Shown: piece after piece, positions 40,899 through 49,935 of the stretch
Position numbering within the stretch: the stretch's first letter is position 1
How the letters are laid out: every line of letters starts with the position of its first letter
Source: Palsa-504 sp963753225
GTDB lineage: Bacteria > Actinomycetota > Actinomycetes > Streptosporangiales > Streptosporangiaceae
Reading direction: 5' to 3'
DNA length: 64,000 nucleotides
Assembly (NCBI GenBank): GCA_963753225.1
Contig: CAVWBQ010000047.1
Coordinates: 372,001-436,000 of the forward strand
The notes under the pieces: generated by a model
What the model saw: only the letters and a program-made list of their open reading frames with translations
Told to the model about the DNA's origin: nothing
The model's database searches: none
Made by a program: the position numbers and the translations under genes

Positions 40899-41372
40899 AT
40901 GATCATGAACAGCGCCATCGAGAAGGTCTCGATCATCGTGTCGAAGGGCTCCCTGGAGGGGATCTACCCGGCGCTCATCATGGCCAACGGGGCCCGGGCC
41001 GAGGGCATCGAGGCCAACCTGTTCTTTACCTTCTTCGGCCTGGACGCCATCACGAAGAAGCGCCACGAGCACATCAAGGTCGCCGCCGTCGGCAACCCCG
41101 GCCTGCACCTGGCCACCATCGTCGGAGCTTTGCCGGGCATGCCCGGGCTGATGACCAGCTACCTGGGCCACAAGATGGCCAAGCTCGACATCCCGCCGAT
41201 CCCGGAGTTCATCGAGATGATCTCCGACAGCGGCGCCGGCCTCTACGGCTGCCAGGCCTCCTGTGACTTGTTCGGCATCAGCAAAGACGACCTGATCGAG
41301 CAGGTCCAGGGCATCATCACGGTAGGCGAGTTCTACGCCATGGCGGCCGGCGGCCAGATCATCTTTACCTAA
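40899..41372 (+). CDS. DsrE/DsrF/DsrH-like protein (DsrE2 type)
   Basis: A 157-residue protein: SIIVSKGSLEGIYPALIMAN, LFFTFFGLDAITKK, then YGCQASCDLFGISKDDLIEQ. This is the DsrE2-like persulfide-carrier family, with the conserved Cys in the YGCQ motif and a second Cys four residues later. It probably hands sulfur between SQR and TusE. The ATG at 40899 is five bases after the tusE stop; ATG 40905 is an in-frame alternative. The three genes form one transcription unit. Confidence 0.88.
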   Translation: MIMNSAIEKVSIIVSKGSLEGIYPALIMANGARAEGIEANLFFTFFGLDAITKKRHEHIKVAAVGNPGLHLATIVGALPGMPGLMTSYLGHKMAKLDIPPIPEFIEMISDSGAGLYGCQASCDLFGISKDDLIEQVQGIITVGEFYAMAAGGQIIFT

Positions 41373-41385
41373 CTCCCGCGGGTAG

Positions 41386-41472
41386 TCAGCTCAGCCCGTT
41401 CCGCAGGAAGTGGGCGGCGATGGCGGCGGCGAGGACGCCGACGATGCGGCGGATCAGGATGTCGGGGAGCCG
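41386..41472 (-). pseudogene. Remnant of a TauE/SafE-type permease C terminus
   Basis: On the minus strand the stretch reads RLPDILIRRIVGVLAAAIAA, then HFLRNGLS and a stop. This resembles the last membrane helix of TauE/SafE (TSUP) sulfite/thiosulfate exporters. There is no upstream continuation. Such exporters often sit beside sulfur-oxidation genes, which supports the idea of a deleted partner gene. The match is short. Confidence 0.45.
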
Positions 41473-41487
41473 GGTTCGGTGGCGCCT

Positions 41488-41521
41488 GGCCGAAAGACCC
41501 TTATTCCGGGGACCTCGGCCC
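41488..41521. promoter_or_regulatory. Two weak DosR-like sites upstream of PPOX gene
   Basis: TGGCCGAAAGACCC (41488-41501) and GGGGACCTCGGCCC (41508-41521) lie 110-145 bases before ATG 41631. Each departs from the consensus, the second by a one-base spacing change. Confidence 0.4.
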
Positions 41522-41630
41522 GTGGCCGGTGCCCGCTGCCGCGAGTCAGCGTCGGATGCGGCACCCGATCACCTGAAGGTGCTGCCTGGTCATGCCGGGC
41601 AACCTGCGGTCTAGCCCAGCGGAGCGCGAG

Positions 41631-42071
41631 ATGCCAAAATACCCCACCGACCATGCGGGACTAGAGATACTGCCGTTCGACAGGTGCCTGCAGTTGCTGA
41701 CCACGGTCGCTGTCGGACGGGTCAGCTTCTTCGCCGACGGCGAGATCGTGGTGTTGCCGGTGAATCACGTCATGGACGGCCAGGATCCGGTCTTCCGAAC
41801 GGCCCGCGGGTCGAAGCTGTCCGCTGCCGAAGGCCAGAACGTGGTGGCATTCGAGGCAGACGACTATGACGAGCGCACCAGGTCCGGATGGAGCGTCCTG
41901 GTCAACGGCCGCGCCCACACGATCTACGAAGAGGCGGAGATCCAGCGCCTGAGCCGCCTTGGCCTGCGCCCGTGGGTCAGCGCCGCGGACCGTGCGTTCT
42001 GGATCAGGATCCGGCCCGCCTCCATCAGCGGCCGGCGGACAACGGGCTTCGACGCCGGTTACGAGCGGTAG
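41631..42071 (+). CDS. Pyridoxamine 5'-phosphate oxidase-fold flavin-binding protein
   Basis: A 146-residue PPOX-fold protein: TVAVGRVSFFADGEIVVLPV, NHVMDGQDPVFRT, WSVLVNGRAH and RIRPASISGRRTTGFD. It is paralogous to the protein at 9154-9576. I chose ATG 41631 because GGAG lies six bases upstream; ATG 41592 in frame is possible. It may bind FMN or F420 and reduce an unknown substrate. A flavodoxin gene follows in the same direction. Confidence 0.85.
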   Translation: MPKYPTDHAGLEILPFDRCLQLLTTVAVGRVSFFADGEIVVLPVNHVMDGQDPVFRTARGSKLSAAEGQNVVAFEADDYDERTRSGWSVLVNGRAHTIYEEAEIQRLSRLGLRPWVSAADRAFWIRIRPASISGRRTTGFDAGYER

Positions 42072-42194
42072 ATGGTCCCGCCTGATCAAGCGCTGGCTTT
42101 GGCCGGCTCGCGCGGTGACGTTCGTCCCTGCCGGTCGCCGGTCCCGGCGCGGCACGATGGCCGCGGAAGCATCGAAAGATCAGGGGTGAGGATC

Positions 42195-42722
42195 ATGCGC
42201 GCTGTGGTCGTCTACGAGTCCATGTACGGCAACACGCATCTGATTGCCGACGCCATCGGGGCCGGGCTCGAGGACGCCTTCGATGTCCGCGTCGTCCCGG
42301 TATCCCACGCCGGGCCGGAGGTTATCGCCGACGCCGACCTGGTGGTGGTCGGCGGTCCGACGCACGTTCACGGGATGAGCCGGGCCAGCACCCGCAAGGC
42401 GGCTGTCCAGGCTGCGGACAAGTCGGTCGGCGGCCTGACCGTCGAGCCGGACGCGCTGGGCCCGGGGCTGCGTGAGTGGTTCGGTTCGCTCGGCGACTAC
42501 CGGGTCAGGGCGGCCGCCTTCGACACCAGGATGCACGGGCCCGCGGCACTGACCGGCCGGGCCGCCAAGGGGGTGAACCACCTGCTGTGCGAGCACGGCT
42601 TCAACGTGGTCGCGGAGCCGGAGAGCTTCCTGGTGACCAAGCAGGACCGGCTCGAGCCGCAGGAGCAGGACCGGGCCCGCGACTGGGCCGCCAAGCTGGC
42701 CGCGGGCATCGCGCAGGGCTAG
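42195..42722 (+). CDS. Flavodoxin-domain protein
   Basis: A 175-residue protein starting MRAVVVYESMYGNTHLIADA, the flavodoxin phosphate-binding loop (S-x-x-G-N-T form). VVGGPTHVHGMSR and the C-terminal FLVTKQDRLEPQEQDRARDW complete the domain. It should bind FMN and carry one or two electrons. It may serve the PFOR or the PPOX proteins of the island; that pairing is inference. ATG 42195 follows GGGGTGAGG. Confidence 0.85.
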   Translation: MRAVVVYESMYGNTHLIADAIGAGLEDAFDVRVVPVSHAGPEVIADADLVVVGGPTHVHGMSRASTRKAAVQAADKSVGGLTVEPDALGPGLREWFGSLGDYRVRAAAFDTRMHGPAALTGRAAKGVNHLLCEHGFNVVAEPESFLVTKQDRLEPQEQDRARDWAAKLAAGIAQG

Positions 42723-42761
42723 CGTCCCCGACGGCACGCGGAGGAGATCACGGCGCTGCCG

Positions 42762-43016
42762 GTGTTCATGACCTGGCAGATGATCCACTCGCTGGGCTGG
42801 CGCGGAACCAGCGGCGACATCGCCCGCTGGACGCTGCCCATCGTCGCCAGCATCGTAATCGTCGTCGTCCATCACCTGGGCTACTGGGAATACCGCAACC
42901 GGCTGCTGCTGCCCATCTCAGTCGGCTGCGGCTTGATGTCCGTTGGCTACCTGCTGACCGCCAGTCCCCATGATCGCCCCTCTCGGGAATCGGCTAGTTG
43001 TGCTGGGCGGCGTTGA
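42762..43016 (+). CDS. Small two-TM membrane protein
   Basis: An 84-residue protein from GTG 42762 (or ATG 42768). Two hydrophobic spans are seen: WTLPIVASIVIVVVHHLGYW and LLLPISVGCGLMSVGYLL. The C-terminal tail runs 23 bases into the end of the convergent lipoprotein gene and looks unlike the rest, so the gene may be truncated. No function recognised. GGAGGAG lies upstream at longer than usual spacing. Confidence 0.5.
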   Translation: MFMTWQMIHSLGWRGTSGDIARWTLPIVASIVIVVVHHLGYWEYRNRLLLPISVGCGLMSVGYLLTASPHDRPSRESASCAGRR

Positions 43017-43749
43017 TGTCGATGGCCACGACGTAGCGGTGCTGACCGGCCGGCGTAATCGTCTCGACCTCGTAGGCGCGGACCAGGGTCTGCGGGTTGG
43101 ACTGCAGAACGGGCCGGGTGACGCCGATGCCGTAGGTAAGGACGCCCTCGAAGTCACCGGCCTGGGCGAAGTCGGTCATCCACGGGTAGCCGATGGGCCG
43201 TCCCGGCTGGGAAACGATCGTGGATCGCGTCCCGTCGGCGGTATGGGCCTGGGCCTGGGTGAACACGATCTTCAGCATGTCGGTGCCGCGGAGCGGGACC
43301 ACCTGGCCGCTGGCGTCGCCGACGAGCTCGCTGACCCATTCGAAGCGATAGCTCGGAAACGCCCCGGTGAACGTGAAGGACATCCGGTTGTACGGTAGCT
43401 GACCGTGATCAGCCGAATGGTAGCCCACGCTGATCCGGACAAGCTCAGGGACTGGCGGCACCGGGTAGGCGTGCGTGACCCGGCCGGGCCTGGCCACGTC
43501 GTTCGGCCAGTGCCACGGGTAGGCGATCCGGGACGATACGACCCGGGTGGACGGGGCCGGCGAGGTGGAGCCTGGCGCATGGGCCGGTGCCGGTGCCGGC
43601 GGCGGGCTGGCGGTTGCCGTGGCGGACGGCGTGCTGGACGGCGATGGCCCGGCCGCGGGACTGGCGGGCTGGCTGCCGCAAGCGGCGAGCATGGCCGGTA
43701 CCGCGATGGCCAGCGTCACCCCGGCCACGGTGGTACGGATGGACTTCAT
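42994..43749 (-). CDS. Lipoprotein with AMIN-like domain
   Basis: A 251-residue exported lipoprotein from ATG 43749 behind GAGGAGG. The signal peptide ends in the lipobox LAACG (Cys at about residue 24). A Ser/Pro/Ala-rich linker follows, then an AMIN-like domain (VRISVGYHSADHGQLPYNRM, VPLRGTDMLKIVFTQAQAH). The domain is found in actinobacterial envelope proteins. It is expected to be anchored in the outer face of the membrane and perhaps bind wall polymers. The gene is convergent with the small membrane protein. Confidence 0.82.
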   Translation of the reverse strand: MKSIRTTVAGVTLAIAVPAMLAACGSQPASPAAGPSPSSTPSATATASPPPAPAPAHAPGSTSPAPSTRVVSSRIAYPWHWPNDVARPGRVTHAYPVPPVPELVRISVGYHSADHGQLPYNRMSFTFTGAFPSYRFEWVSELVGDASGQVVPLRGTDMLKIVFTQAQAHTADGTRSTIVSQPGRPIGYPWMTDFAQAGDFEGVLTYGIGVTRPVLQSNPQTLVRAYEVETITPAGQHRYVVAIDINAAQHN

Positions 43750-43860
43750 GGCGGCCTCCTCGGCGAGGCACGGCAGGGCGAGCGGCTGTGCGCTTACCAT
43801 CTAGCCTTCGCGTAGCGAACGGGCACGATAGAGGCAGCGGTCCTCACCTGGCCAGCCGAA

Positions 43861-43874
43861 GGGCCCTTTCTCCG
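43861..43874. promoter_or_regulatory. Weak DosR-like site between lipoprotein gene and synthetase fusion
   Basis: GGGCCCTTTCTCCG, 112 bases upstream of the lipoprotein ATG and just after the stop of the next minus-strand gene. It is partly matched only. Confidence 0.35.
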
Positions 43875-43878
43875 AGCG

Positions 43879-46542
43879 TCACCGGGGAAGCTGGCGCAGG
43901 AACGGGTCGGCGAGGCGGTGGCTGGTCACGCGGATGCGTGCGTCCACGGCGGCGGCGCCGTCCGGGCCGACGATAACAGGGTTGAGGTCAAGCTCGGCGA
44001 CCTGGGGCAGGTCGTCGGCGAGCCGGGAGGCGCGGAGCAGCACGTCGCGGAGCGCGGCGAGGTCGACCTCGTGCTCGAGCAGGACCCGGGCGGCGCGGAT
44101 AGAGCGGATCAGGTCGTCGGCGTCGGCATCGGTGAGGGGGGCTAGCCGGGCGGCGTGGTCGGCGAGCATGTCGGTGGCGATCCCGCCGAGCCCGAACACC
44201 ACCACCGGGCCGAACACCGATTCCTGCACGACGCCGACGATGGTCTCGATGCCGCCGGTGATCATGGGCTCGACCAGCACTCCGGTCATCCGCCCGCCGA
44301 GGCTGGAGTGCAGTCGGCGCATCGCGGCGCGTACCTCGTCGTCTCCGCGCAGGTCCAGTTCGACGGCGCCCGCCGCGGTCTTGTCCAGCAGGCCTGGTAC
44401 CTCGGCTTTGATCACCACGTGACCGCCCAGGTCGGCCGCCGCCTCGACAGCGGCCTCAGTGTCGGCGGCCCGGCGGAACGGCACCATGGGGAGGCCGTAA
44501 CAGCGCAGCAGAGTATCGGCCTCCTCGGCGGACAGCCACCCGCCACCCGGCATCCGGTCCAGGAACGAATCGACGATCGAACGGGCGTCCGCCGCGCGCA
44601 CGTCGGTGAACTCCGGCACCGTGCCGGCCGGCCGGGATCGCCAGGAGCCGTACCAGGCGGCCCGGGCCAGGGCCCGGGCGGCCGCTTCTGGGTAGGCGTA
44701 CGCGGGCACGGCCGGGCATGCGTCCTCGCCCGGCAGCAGCCGGACGGCCTCGGGCTGGTCCAGCACCACCGCCGTGACCGGGACCGGCAACGGGGTGGCG
44801 CTGAGCACCGGGAGCAGGTCAGCCGAAATGCCCCGCACGACCACCGCGATCAGGGCGGCGACGCCGTCGTCGGCGGCGGCGAGGCGAAGCGCCTCGCCGA
44901 AGGCCTCCGGGCTGACGGCCGCGGTGGTGTCCAGCGGGCCGGCCAGGGATGCCCCGGCGGGCAGCACGTCGCGCAGGCGGCTGCGGGCCTTCGGGTCCGT
45001 CGAGGCCACGAGCAGGCCGGCTTCCGCGCAGGCATCGGCGGCGAGCACGCCCGCGCCGTAGCCGTTGGACACGATGGCCACCGCGTTGCCCGCCGGTACC
45101 GGCTGGGACGCCAGCAGCACCGCCAGGTCAAGCAGCTCGCCGAAGCTGTCCGTGGCGATGATGCCCGCCTGCTCGAATAGCGCCTGCCGGGTGATCAGCG
45201 GCGCGGCGGCCGCCGCGGTATACGAGGCGGCAGCACGCTGGCCAGGAGCCGACCGCCCGGCATGGACGGTAAGCACTGGAAATTTAGCGCTCACCCGGCG
45301 CGCGGTCCGCGCGAACCGGCGCGAGTTGCCGAACGACTCCAGGTGGAGAAGGGCCAGTTCGGTTGTGTTGTCAGCCTCCCACCACAGCAGCATGTCGGTA
45401 CTTGAGACATCTAGCTTGTCGCCAACCGCGGCGAAGGAGGAGATGCCCATGCCCATCCGGGAGAACTGCTCGAGCAGCGCCGCGCCGACCCCGCCGGACT
45501 GGACGATCAGGCCGGTGCGGCCCCGGGGAGGATGGCGCACGGCCGGTGTGGCCGCCAGCCCGATGCCTGGCACCGCGATGCCGTAGGAGGCCGGGCCCGC
45601 TAGCCGCATGCCTCCCTGCCTGGCGGCCTCCATCAGCCCGGATTCCTGCGCCGTCGTCAGGCCAGCGGTAATCACCGCCAGCGACTTGACACCTCGCTTT
45701 CCGCACTCCCTGGCCACTTCCACGACACGTGCCGCCGGCACCGTCACCACCGCCAGGTCGGGGGCCTCGGGAAGCCCGGCGACGGACGGGAAGCACGGAA
45801 TGCCCGCGACGTCGCCGCCGCCCGGGCCGACCGCGTACAACGTGCCCGCGAATCCGGCGTCGCGGATGTTAAGCAGGACCGTCCGGCCGATCGAGCCGGG
45901 ACGGCGGCCCGCGCCGACCACCGCAACCGACCGGGGATTCAGCAGCGGCTCCAGGCTGACCACATCTGCGTGCCGGTCCCGCCCGGCCACCGCATCCAGA
46001 TAGGCACTGGCCTCACTCAGGGCGGCATCTCGCGGCAATGGCATGGATAGCTCGACCACGCCATGGGCCGACCTGCGCCGGATCACGAGCCCCGAGTCGG
46101 TCAGCACGTGCAGCACGGCGTAGTTGTCCGCCAGCACCTCGGCGGTGAAGGCCTTCACGCCGTGGGCCCGGGCCAGCGACACCAGGTGCTCAAGCAGCAA
46201 CGTGGCGACACCGCGCCGGTGCATGCCGTCGGCGACCGCGATCGCGACCTCCGCCGTCCCGTCGCCGACGGGCTCGTAGCTGACCACTCCCGCCAACTCG
46301 TCGCCTAGCAGGCCGACCAGCGCCACCATGCCCGGCCGGCCTTCCAGGCACACCCGCCGCGCCTCCCACTCGGGCGATACCTGGCTCACGCTGAAAAACC
46401 GGAAGTACAGGTTCTGCGGCGACATCGCCTCGTGCAACCGCTTGACGGCCTCGTAATCCCCGGGGCCGGACGGCCGGATGGTCAGCGTGGTGCCGTCGAC
46501 CAGCAGCGCATAGGACCGGCCGTCCTCCGCTCGCCCAGTCAT
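43879..46542 (-). CDS. GNAT acetyltransferase fused to ADP-forming acyl-CoA synthetase-like protein (Pat type), paralogue 2
   Basis: An 887-residue paralogue of the 4922-7546 protein with the same order: GNAT (about 15-165), CoA-binding domain (about 200-300), synthetase-like core and ATP-grasp domain (about 665-885). At the phospho-His site it reads ASYTAAA (about residues 438-444) instead of SSHTAA, and GPASYG replaces GPNCMG. The synthetase chemistry is probably lost and protein acetylation likely remains. It overlaps the upstream gene by four bases (ATGA), so a catalytic-looking paralogue and this one are co-translated. Confidence 0.85.
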   Translation of the reverse strand: MTGRAEDGRSYALLVDGTTLTIRPSGPGDYEAVKRLHEAMSPQNLYFRFFSVSQVSPEWEARRVCLEGRPGMVALVGLLGDELAGVVSYEPVGDGTAEVAIAVADGMHRRGVATLLLEHLVSLARAHGVKAFTAEVLADNYAVLHVLTDSGLVIRRRSAHGVVELSMPLPRDAALSEASAYLDAVAGRDRHADVVSLEPLLNPRSVAVVGAGRRPGSIGRTVLLNIRDAGFAGTLYAVGPGGGDVAGIPCFPSVAGLPEAPDLAVVTVPAARVVEVARECGKRGVKSLAVITAGLTTAQESGLMEAARQGGMRLAGPASYGIAVPGIGLAATPAVRHPPRGRTGLIVQSGGVGAALLEQFSRMGMGISSFAAVGDKLDVSSTDMLLWWEADNTTELALLHLESFGNSRRFARTARRVSAKFPVLTVHAGRSAPGQRAAASYTAAAAAPLITRQALFEQAGIIATDSFGELLDLAVLLASQPVPAGNAVAIVSNGYGAGVLAADACAEAGLLVASTDPKARSRLRDVLPAGASLAGPLDTTAAVSPEAFGEALRLAAADDGVAALIAVVVRGISADLLPVLSATPLPVPVTAVVLDQPEAVRLLPGEDACPAVPAYAYPEAAARALARAAWYGSWRSRPAGTVPEFTDVRAADARSIVDSFLDRMPGGGWLSAEEADTLLRCYGLPMVPFRRAADTEAAVEAAADLGGHVVIKAEVPGLLDKTAAGAVELDLRGDDEVRAAMRRLHSSLGGRMTGVLVEPMITGGIETIVGVVQESVFGPVVVFGLGGIATDMLADHAARLAPLTDADADDLIRSIRAARVLLEHEVDLAALRDVLLRASRLADDLPQVAELDLNPVIVGPDGAAAVDARIRVTSHRLADPFLRQLPR

Positions 46543-49205
46543 CTGTCACCTCCGGTGAGTCGGACGCGGATGTCGGCGACGACGGCACCGTGCTGGCGCA
46601 CGAATACCGGGTTCAGGTCGAGCTCGGTGATCTCGGGAATGTCCTCGACCATGGCGCTGACCCGGTGCAGGAGCTCGGCGAACGCCGCCACGTCCAGCGG
46701 GGGGGACTGGCGATATCCGGTGAGCAGCCGGTAGGAGCGCAGCGAGCGGAGCATCTCATCGACGTCGGTGTCGCTGAGGGGGGTGATGCGCACCGCGACG
46801 TCTCCGAGGACCTCAACGAACGTGCCGCCGAGGCCGGCCAGGACGAGAGGGCCGAAGGCGGGGTCGTGAGTGACGCCGACGATCATTTCCACGCCGTCGC
46901 GGATCTGCTCCTGGATGAGGAATTCCGCGGCGTGCTCGGCGATGCCGGCTTCGGCCGCAATGGCGCGGATGGCGGTCACCGCCTCGGCTGCGGCCTGCGG
47001 GCTGTCGATGCCGAGGGCGACGCCGCCGACGTCGCTTTTGTGGATGGCCGCAGCGATTTTGACTGCGACCGGCCCGCCGAACCCGGCCTGGGCGGCGGCG
47101 GCCTGGGCCGGGGTGCGGACCAGGCGGGAGCGGGCCGTCGAGATGCCGTAGGCGGCGAGAAGTTCTCCGGCCGTCTTGGCGTCGGCCCACCCGTCGTCCG
47201 GCTGGCTGGCCAGCATCGCGTTGATCACTGCCCTCCCGCGGCCCGGGTCAATGCCGGGCGGTGTCACGACGTGGCCCGCGGGCCGGGCGCGCCATTCCGC
47301 CCACCTGGCGATGCGGCCGAGCGCGGCGGCGGCCTGATCAGGGCGGGTGAACACGGGGATGCCGGCCTCGGGCAGGCATGCTGGCGGGGGCCCGGCCGTC
47401 ATGAAGACCGCGATGACCGGCTTGCCGGGCAGGCCGACCGCAGCGGCGGTGATTTCCCGGCCGAAGTCCTCGGCGAGGGTAGCACCGAGCGGGATGAACA
47501 CGGCGATGATCGCGTCGATCTCCTCGGCCGCGCCGAGCACGCGCAGCGTCCGCCCGTACTGCCCGGGGCTGGTCCCTGCGACGACGTCCACCGGGTTCGT
47601 GACGGCTGCCTGTACCGGCAGTCCGACGCGCAGCGCCGCCTGGGTTTCGCGGGACAGTTCCGGTACCAGCAGCCCGGCTGCTTCGCAGGCATCGGCGACC
47701 AGGATGCCCGGCCCCCCGACGTTGGTGAGCACCGCCACCCGCCGTCCTGCGGGTACCGGCTGCGATGACATCACGGCGGCGACGTCGAACATCTCCTCCA
47801 GGGTGCCGGCCCGGATCACCCCGGCCTGGTGGACCAGGGCCTCGACCGCTGTGTCCCTGGCCGCCATGGCTGCCGTGTGCGAGGACGCTGCCCGGCGCCC
47901 GGCCCCGGTACGGCCGGATTTCACCACCACGATCGGCTTGTGCCGGGAGAGGCGCCGGGCGATCCGGGCAAACCGGCGAGGATCCGGCACCGACTCCAGG
48001 TACGCCAGGATGATGCTGGTGCCGGGGTCCTCGTCCCAGTACAGCAGCAGATCGTTGGACGTCAGGTCGGCGGTGTTGCCGACCGACACGAAGCTGCCGA
48101 CGCCCAGCGAGGGCCCGGTGAACAGGGCCAGGGCGGCCAGCCCGAGGCCGCCGGACTGTGACACGAACGCCAGGCGGCCTGGTGGCGGGAAGACCGTGCT
48201 GAAGCTGGCATTGAACCTGGGATCGGGCCCGCCATTGAGCAGCCCCATGCAGTTGGGCCCGATGAGCCGCACCCCGGCGGCCCGGGCGCGGCGGCGCAGT
48301 TCGTCCTGGAGGACCCGGCCCTCACCTCCCACCTCGGCGAACCCGGCCGAGATCACGCACACCGCCCGGACCCCCAGCCGGCCGGCCTGGTCGACGACCC
48401 CGGCCGCCAGCGGCGCGGGGACGGCCACCACCGCCAGGTCCGGCGGCTGCGGACACGAGGCCAGGTCCGGGTAAGCGGTCATCCCCTGGATGACGTGGTG
48501 CTTGGGGTTGACCGGGTACACCGGCCCCGCGAACCCGCTGGCAGCCAGGTTGGCCAGCAGCAGGGCGCCGATGCTGCCTGGCTTGTCGCTGGCCCCCACC
48601 AAGGCGATCGACCGGGGACACAGGAACGGCGCGACCGATACCCGCGCCGCGGCGCGCTGGTCGGCCAGCAACGCATCAAGGTAGGCATCTATTTCCTGCA
48701 CGGCGAAGCTGGCGTGCACGCTCGCCGCCGTCACCTGCTCCTCGTACTCCAGGCCCAGCTCCGTCAGCAGGCCCAGCATCGCCACGTCGCTCCTGGGCAC
48801 ATCACCGGCCAGCCGCCGCACCCCGGCGTGCCGGGTAGCCTCGGCCAGCCGGCTCAGCAGCACGGTGCCCAGCCCGGCGCGCCGCCAGGAGGCGTCGACA
48901 AACACCAGGGCCCCGGCCGTATCTGCCGCGGTGCGCTCGTACCGCGCCACACCGACGACCCGTCCCGGCAGGTCCGCCGGGACGGCGACGATCCCGGCCG
49001 TGCGGCCGGGCCGCGGGACGGCCACGTCACCGGGACGGTCGGGCGGCAGATGAGCCAGGTTGGTAAACAGGCGGCGGGAGGGGGCATCCAGGCGGCGCCA
49101 CAGCGCCTCGACCTCCGCGGCGTCATCACTGCGCAGCGGCCGCAGCGCCACCACCCGCCCATCACGTAGCGTTTCCTCCCAGACCGGAGCGCTGCCCGCG
49201 GTCAC
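46539..49205 (-). CDS. GNAT-fused ADP-forming acyl-CoA synthetase with intact catalytic His
   Basis: An 888-residue paralogue that keeps both synthetase motifs, GPNCMGLLN and KSGRTGAGRRAASSHTAAMA, with the candidate phospho-His at about residue 443. It should convert an acyl-CoA, ADP and Pi to the free acid and ATP or the reverse, with acetate or another short acid as substrate. The N-terminal GNAT domain begins in LRDGRVVALRPL. I chose GTG 49205 because it gives the same N-terminal length as the paralogues; GTG 49325 would overlap the MaoC gene by 58 bases. It lies downstream of maoC, behind two DosR-like boxes at 49749-49784. Confidence 0.85.
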   Translation of the reverse strand: MTAGSAPVWEETLRDGRVVALRPLRSDDAAEVEALWRRLDAPSRRLFTNLAHLPPDRPGDVAVPRPGRTAGIVAVPADLPGRVVGVARYERTAADTAGALVFVDASWRRAGLGTVLLSRLAEATRHAGVRRLAGDVPRSDVAMLGLLTELGLEYEEQVTAASVHASFAVQEIDAYLDALLADQRAAARVSVAPFLCPRSIALVGASDKPGSIGALLLANLAASGFAGPVYPVNPKHHVIQGMTAYPDLASCPQPPDLAVVAVPAPLAAGVVDQAGRLGVRAVCVISAGFAEVGGEGRVLQDELRRRARAAGVRLIGPNCMGLLNGGPDPRFNASFSTVFPPPGRLAFVSQSGGLGLAALALFTGPSLGVGSFVSVGNTADLTSNDLLLYWDEDPGTSIILAYLESVPDPRRFARIARRLSRHKPIVVVKSGRTGAGRRAASSHTAAMAARDTAVEALVHQAGVIRAGTLEEMFDVAAVMSSQPVPAGRRVAVLTNVGGPGILVADACEAAGLLVPELSRETQAALRVGLPVQAAVTNPVDVVAGTSPGQYGRTLRVLGAAEEIDAIIAVFIPLGATLAEDFGREITAAAVGLPGKPVIAVFMTAGPPPACLPEAGIPVFTRPDQAAAALGRIARWAEWRARPAGHVVTPPGIDPGRGRAVINAMLASQPDDGWADAKTAGELLAAYGISTARSRLVRTPAQAAAAQAGFGGPVAVKIAAAIHKSDVGGVALGIDSPQAAAEAVTAIRAIAAEAGIAEHAAEFLIQEQIRDGVEMIVGVTHDPAFGPLVLAGLGGTFVEVLGDVAVRITPLSDTDVDEMLRSLRSYRLLTGYRQSPPLDVAAFAELLHRVSAMVEDIPEITELDLNPVFVRQHGAVVADIRVRLTGGDR

Positions 49206-49267
49206 GACCCACCCAAGCTGGCAGTAATAATCATCTCTTCCTCGTCCGGCATAGGCATCAAGTGCAG

Positions 49268-49681
49268 CTACGGTACCTTCATCACCGCGTTGCCATCTAT
49301 GACCATCTCGCCGCGCTGATTGCACGCGGTCGTCCGCAGCTTTATGATCCTCTTCTCGTCGCGTTTGTCCGTGACCGTCACCACGACCTTGACGGTGTCG
49401 CCGATCATGACCGGAGCCACGAACTTCAGATCCTGGCCGAGGTAAATAGAATTCGGCCCGGGAAGCTGGGTGCCCAGCACGGCGGAGATCAGCCCCGCCA
49501 CGAGCATGCCGTGCGCAATCCGCTCCTTGAACATCGAATGCGCGGCATATTCGGCATCGACGTGAAGCGGGTTCATGTCCCCGGTGACGCCGGCGTAATT
49601 GACGATGTGGGCTTCAGTGATCGTCCTGGTAAGCGAGGCCTCATCGCCGACCTTGATGTACTCGTAGGCTAGTTCGGACAT
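49268..49681 (-). CDS. MaoC-like (R)-specific enoyl-CoA hydratase
   Basis: A 137-residue hotdog-fold protein: NYAGVTGDMNPLHVDAEYAA, ERIAHGMLVAG. The Asp and His of the catalytic TGDxNPxHxD and AHGM motifs are present. It hydrates trans-enoyl-CoA to (R)-3-hydroxyacyl-CoA, which can feed fatty-acid or polyhydroxyalkanoate routes. I chose ATG 49681; GTG 49690 lies upstream. It is the first gene of the minus-strand operon with the synthetase fusions and faces away from the ethylmalonyl-CoA operon. Confidence 0.88.
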   Translation of the reverse strand: MSELAYEYIKVGDEASLTRTITEAHIVNYAGVTGDMNPLHVDAEYAAHSMFKERIAHGMLVAGLISAVLGTQLPGPNSIYLGQDLKFVAPVMIGDTVKVVVTVTDKRDEKRIIKLRTTACNQRGEMVIDGNAVMKVP

Positions 49682-49748
49682 AGCGCACACCCGTTTCGCA
49701 GCGAGATATTCCTGCGATCAACCTTCCCGGTACCGGACGGCCCGGGCA

Positions 49749-49762
49749 GGGCCGAAGGTCCC
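49749..49762. promoter_or_regulatory. DosR-like box, perfect reverse-complement copy
   Basis: GGGCCGAAGGTCCC is the exact reverse complement of the site at 2935-2948. It lies 68 bases upstream of the maoC ATG. Confidence 0.65.
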
Positions 49763-49770
49763 CGCATCCC

Positions 49771-49784
49771 GGGACCCGGGTCGT
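49771..49784. promoter_or_regulatory. DosR-like second box upstream of maoC
   Basis: GGGACCCGGGTCGT contains the palindrome GACCCGGGTC. It starts 22 bases after the first box, which is about two helical turns. Confidence 0.5.
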
Positions 49785-49921
49785 CATCTCCCGGCGCCAC
49801 CGGCCGTCCGAGAAAAGTTCGCACTACCGGCGGTTCGGGAAAAACCGGCAGTTTTTCGCATCTAACGGCCGTGGTGCATGCGCCGGTCCTGATGGACGCT
49901 TACTGTCCCGGCTCGGGCGAA

Positions 49922-49935
49922 GGGCCCTTAGTCCC
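49922..49935. promoter_or_regulatory. DosR-like box upstream of the ethylmalonyl-CoA operon
   Basis: GGGCCCTTAGTCCC keeps GGGCC and AGTCCC half-sites. It lies 87 bases before the ccr ATG. Confidence 0.55.
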
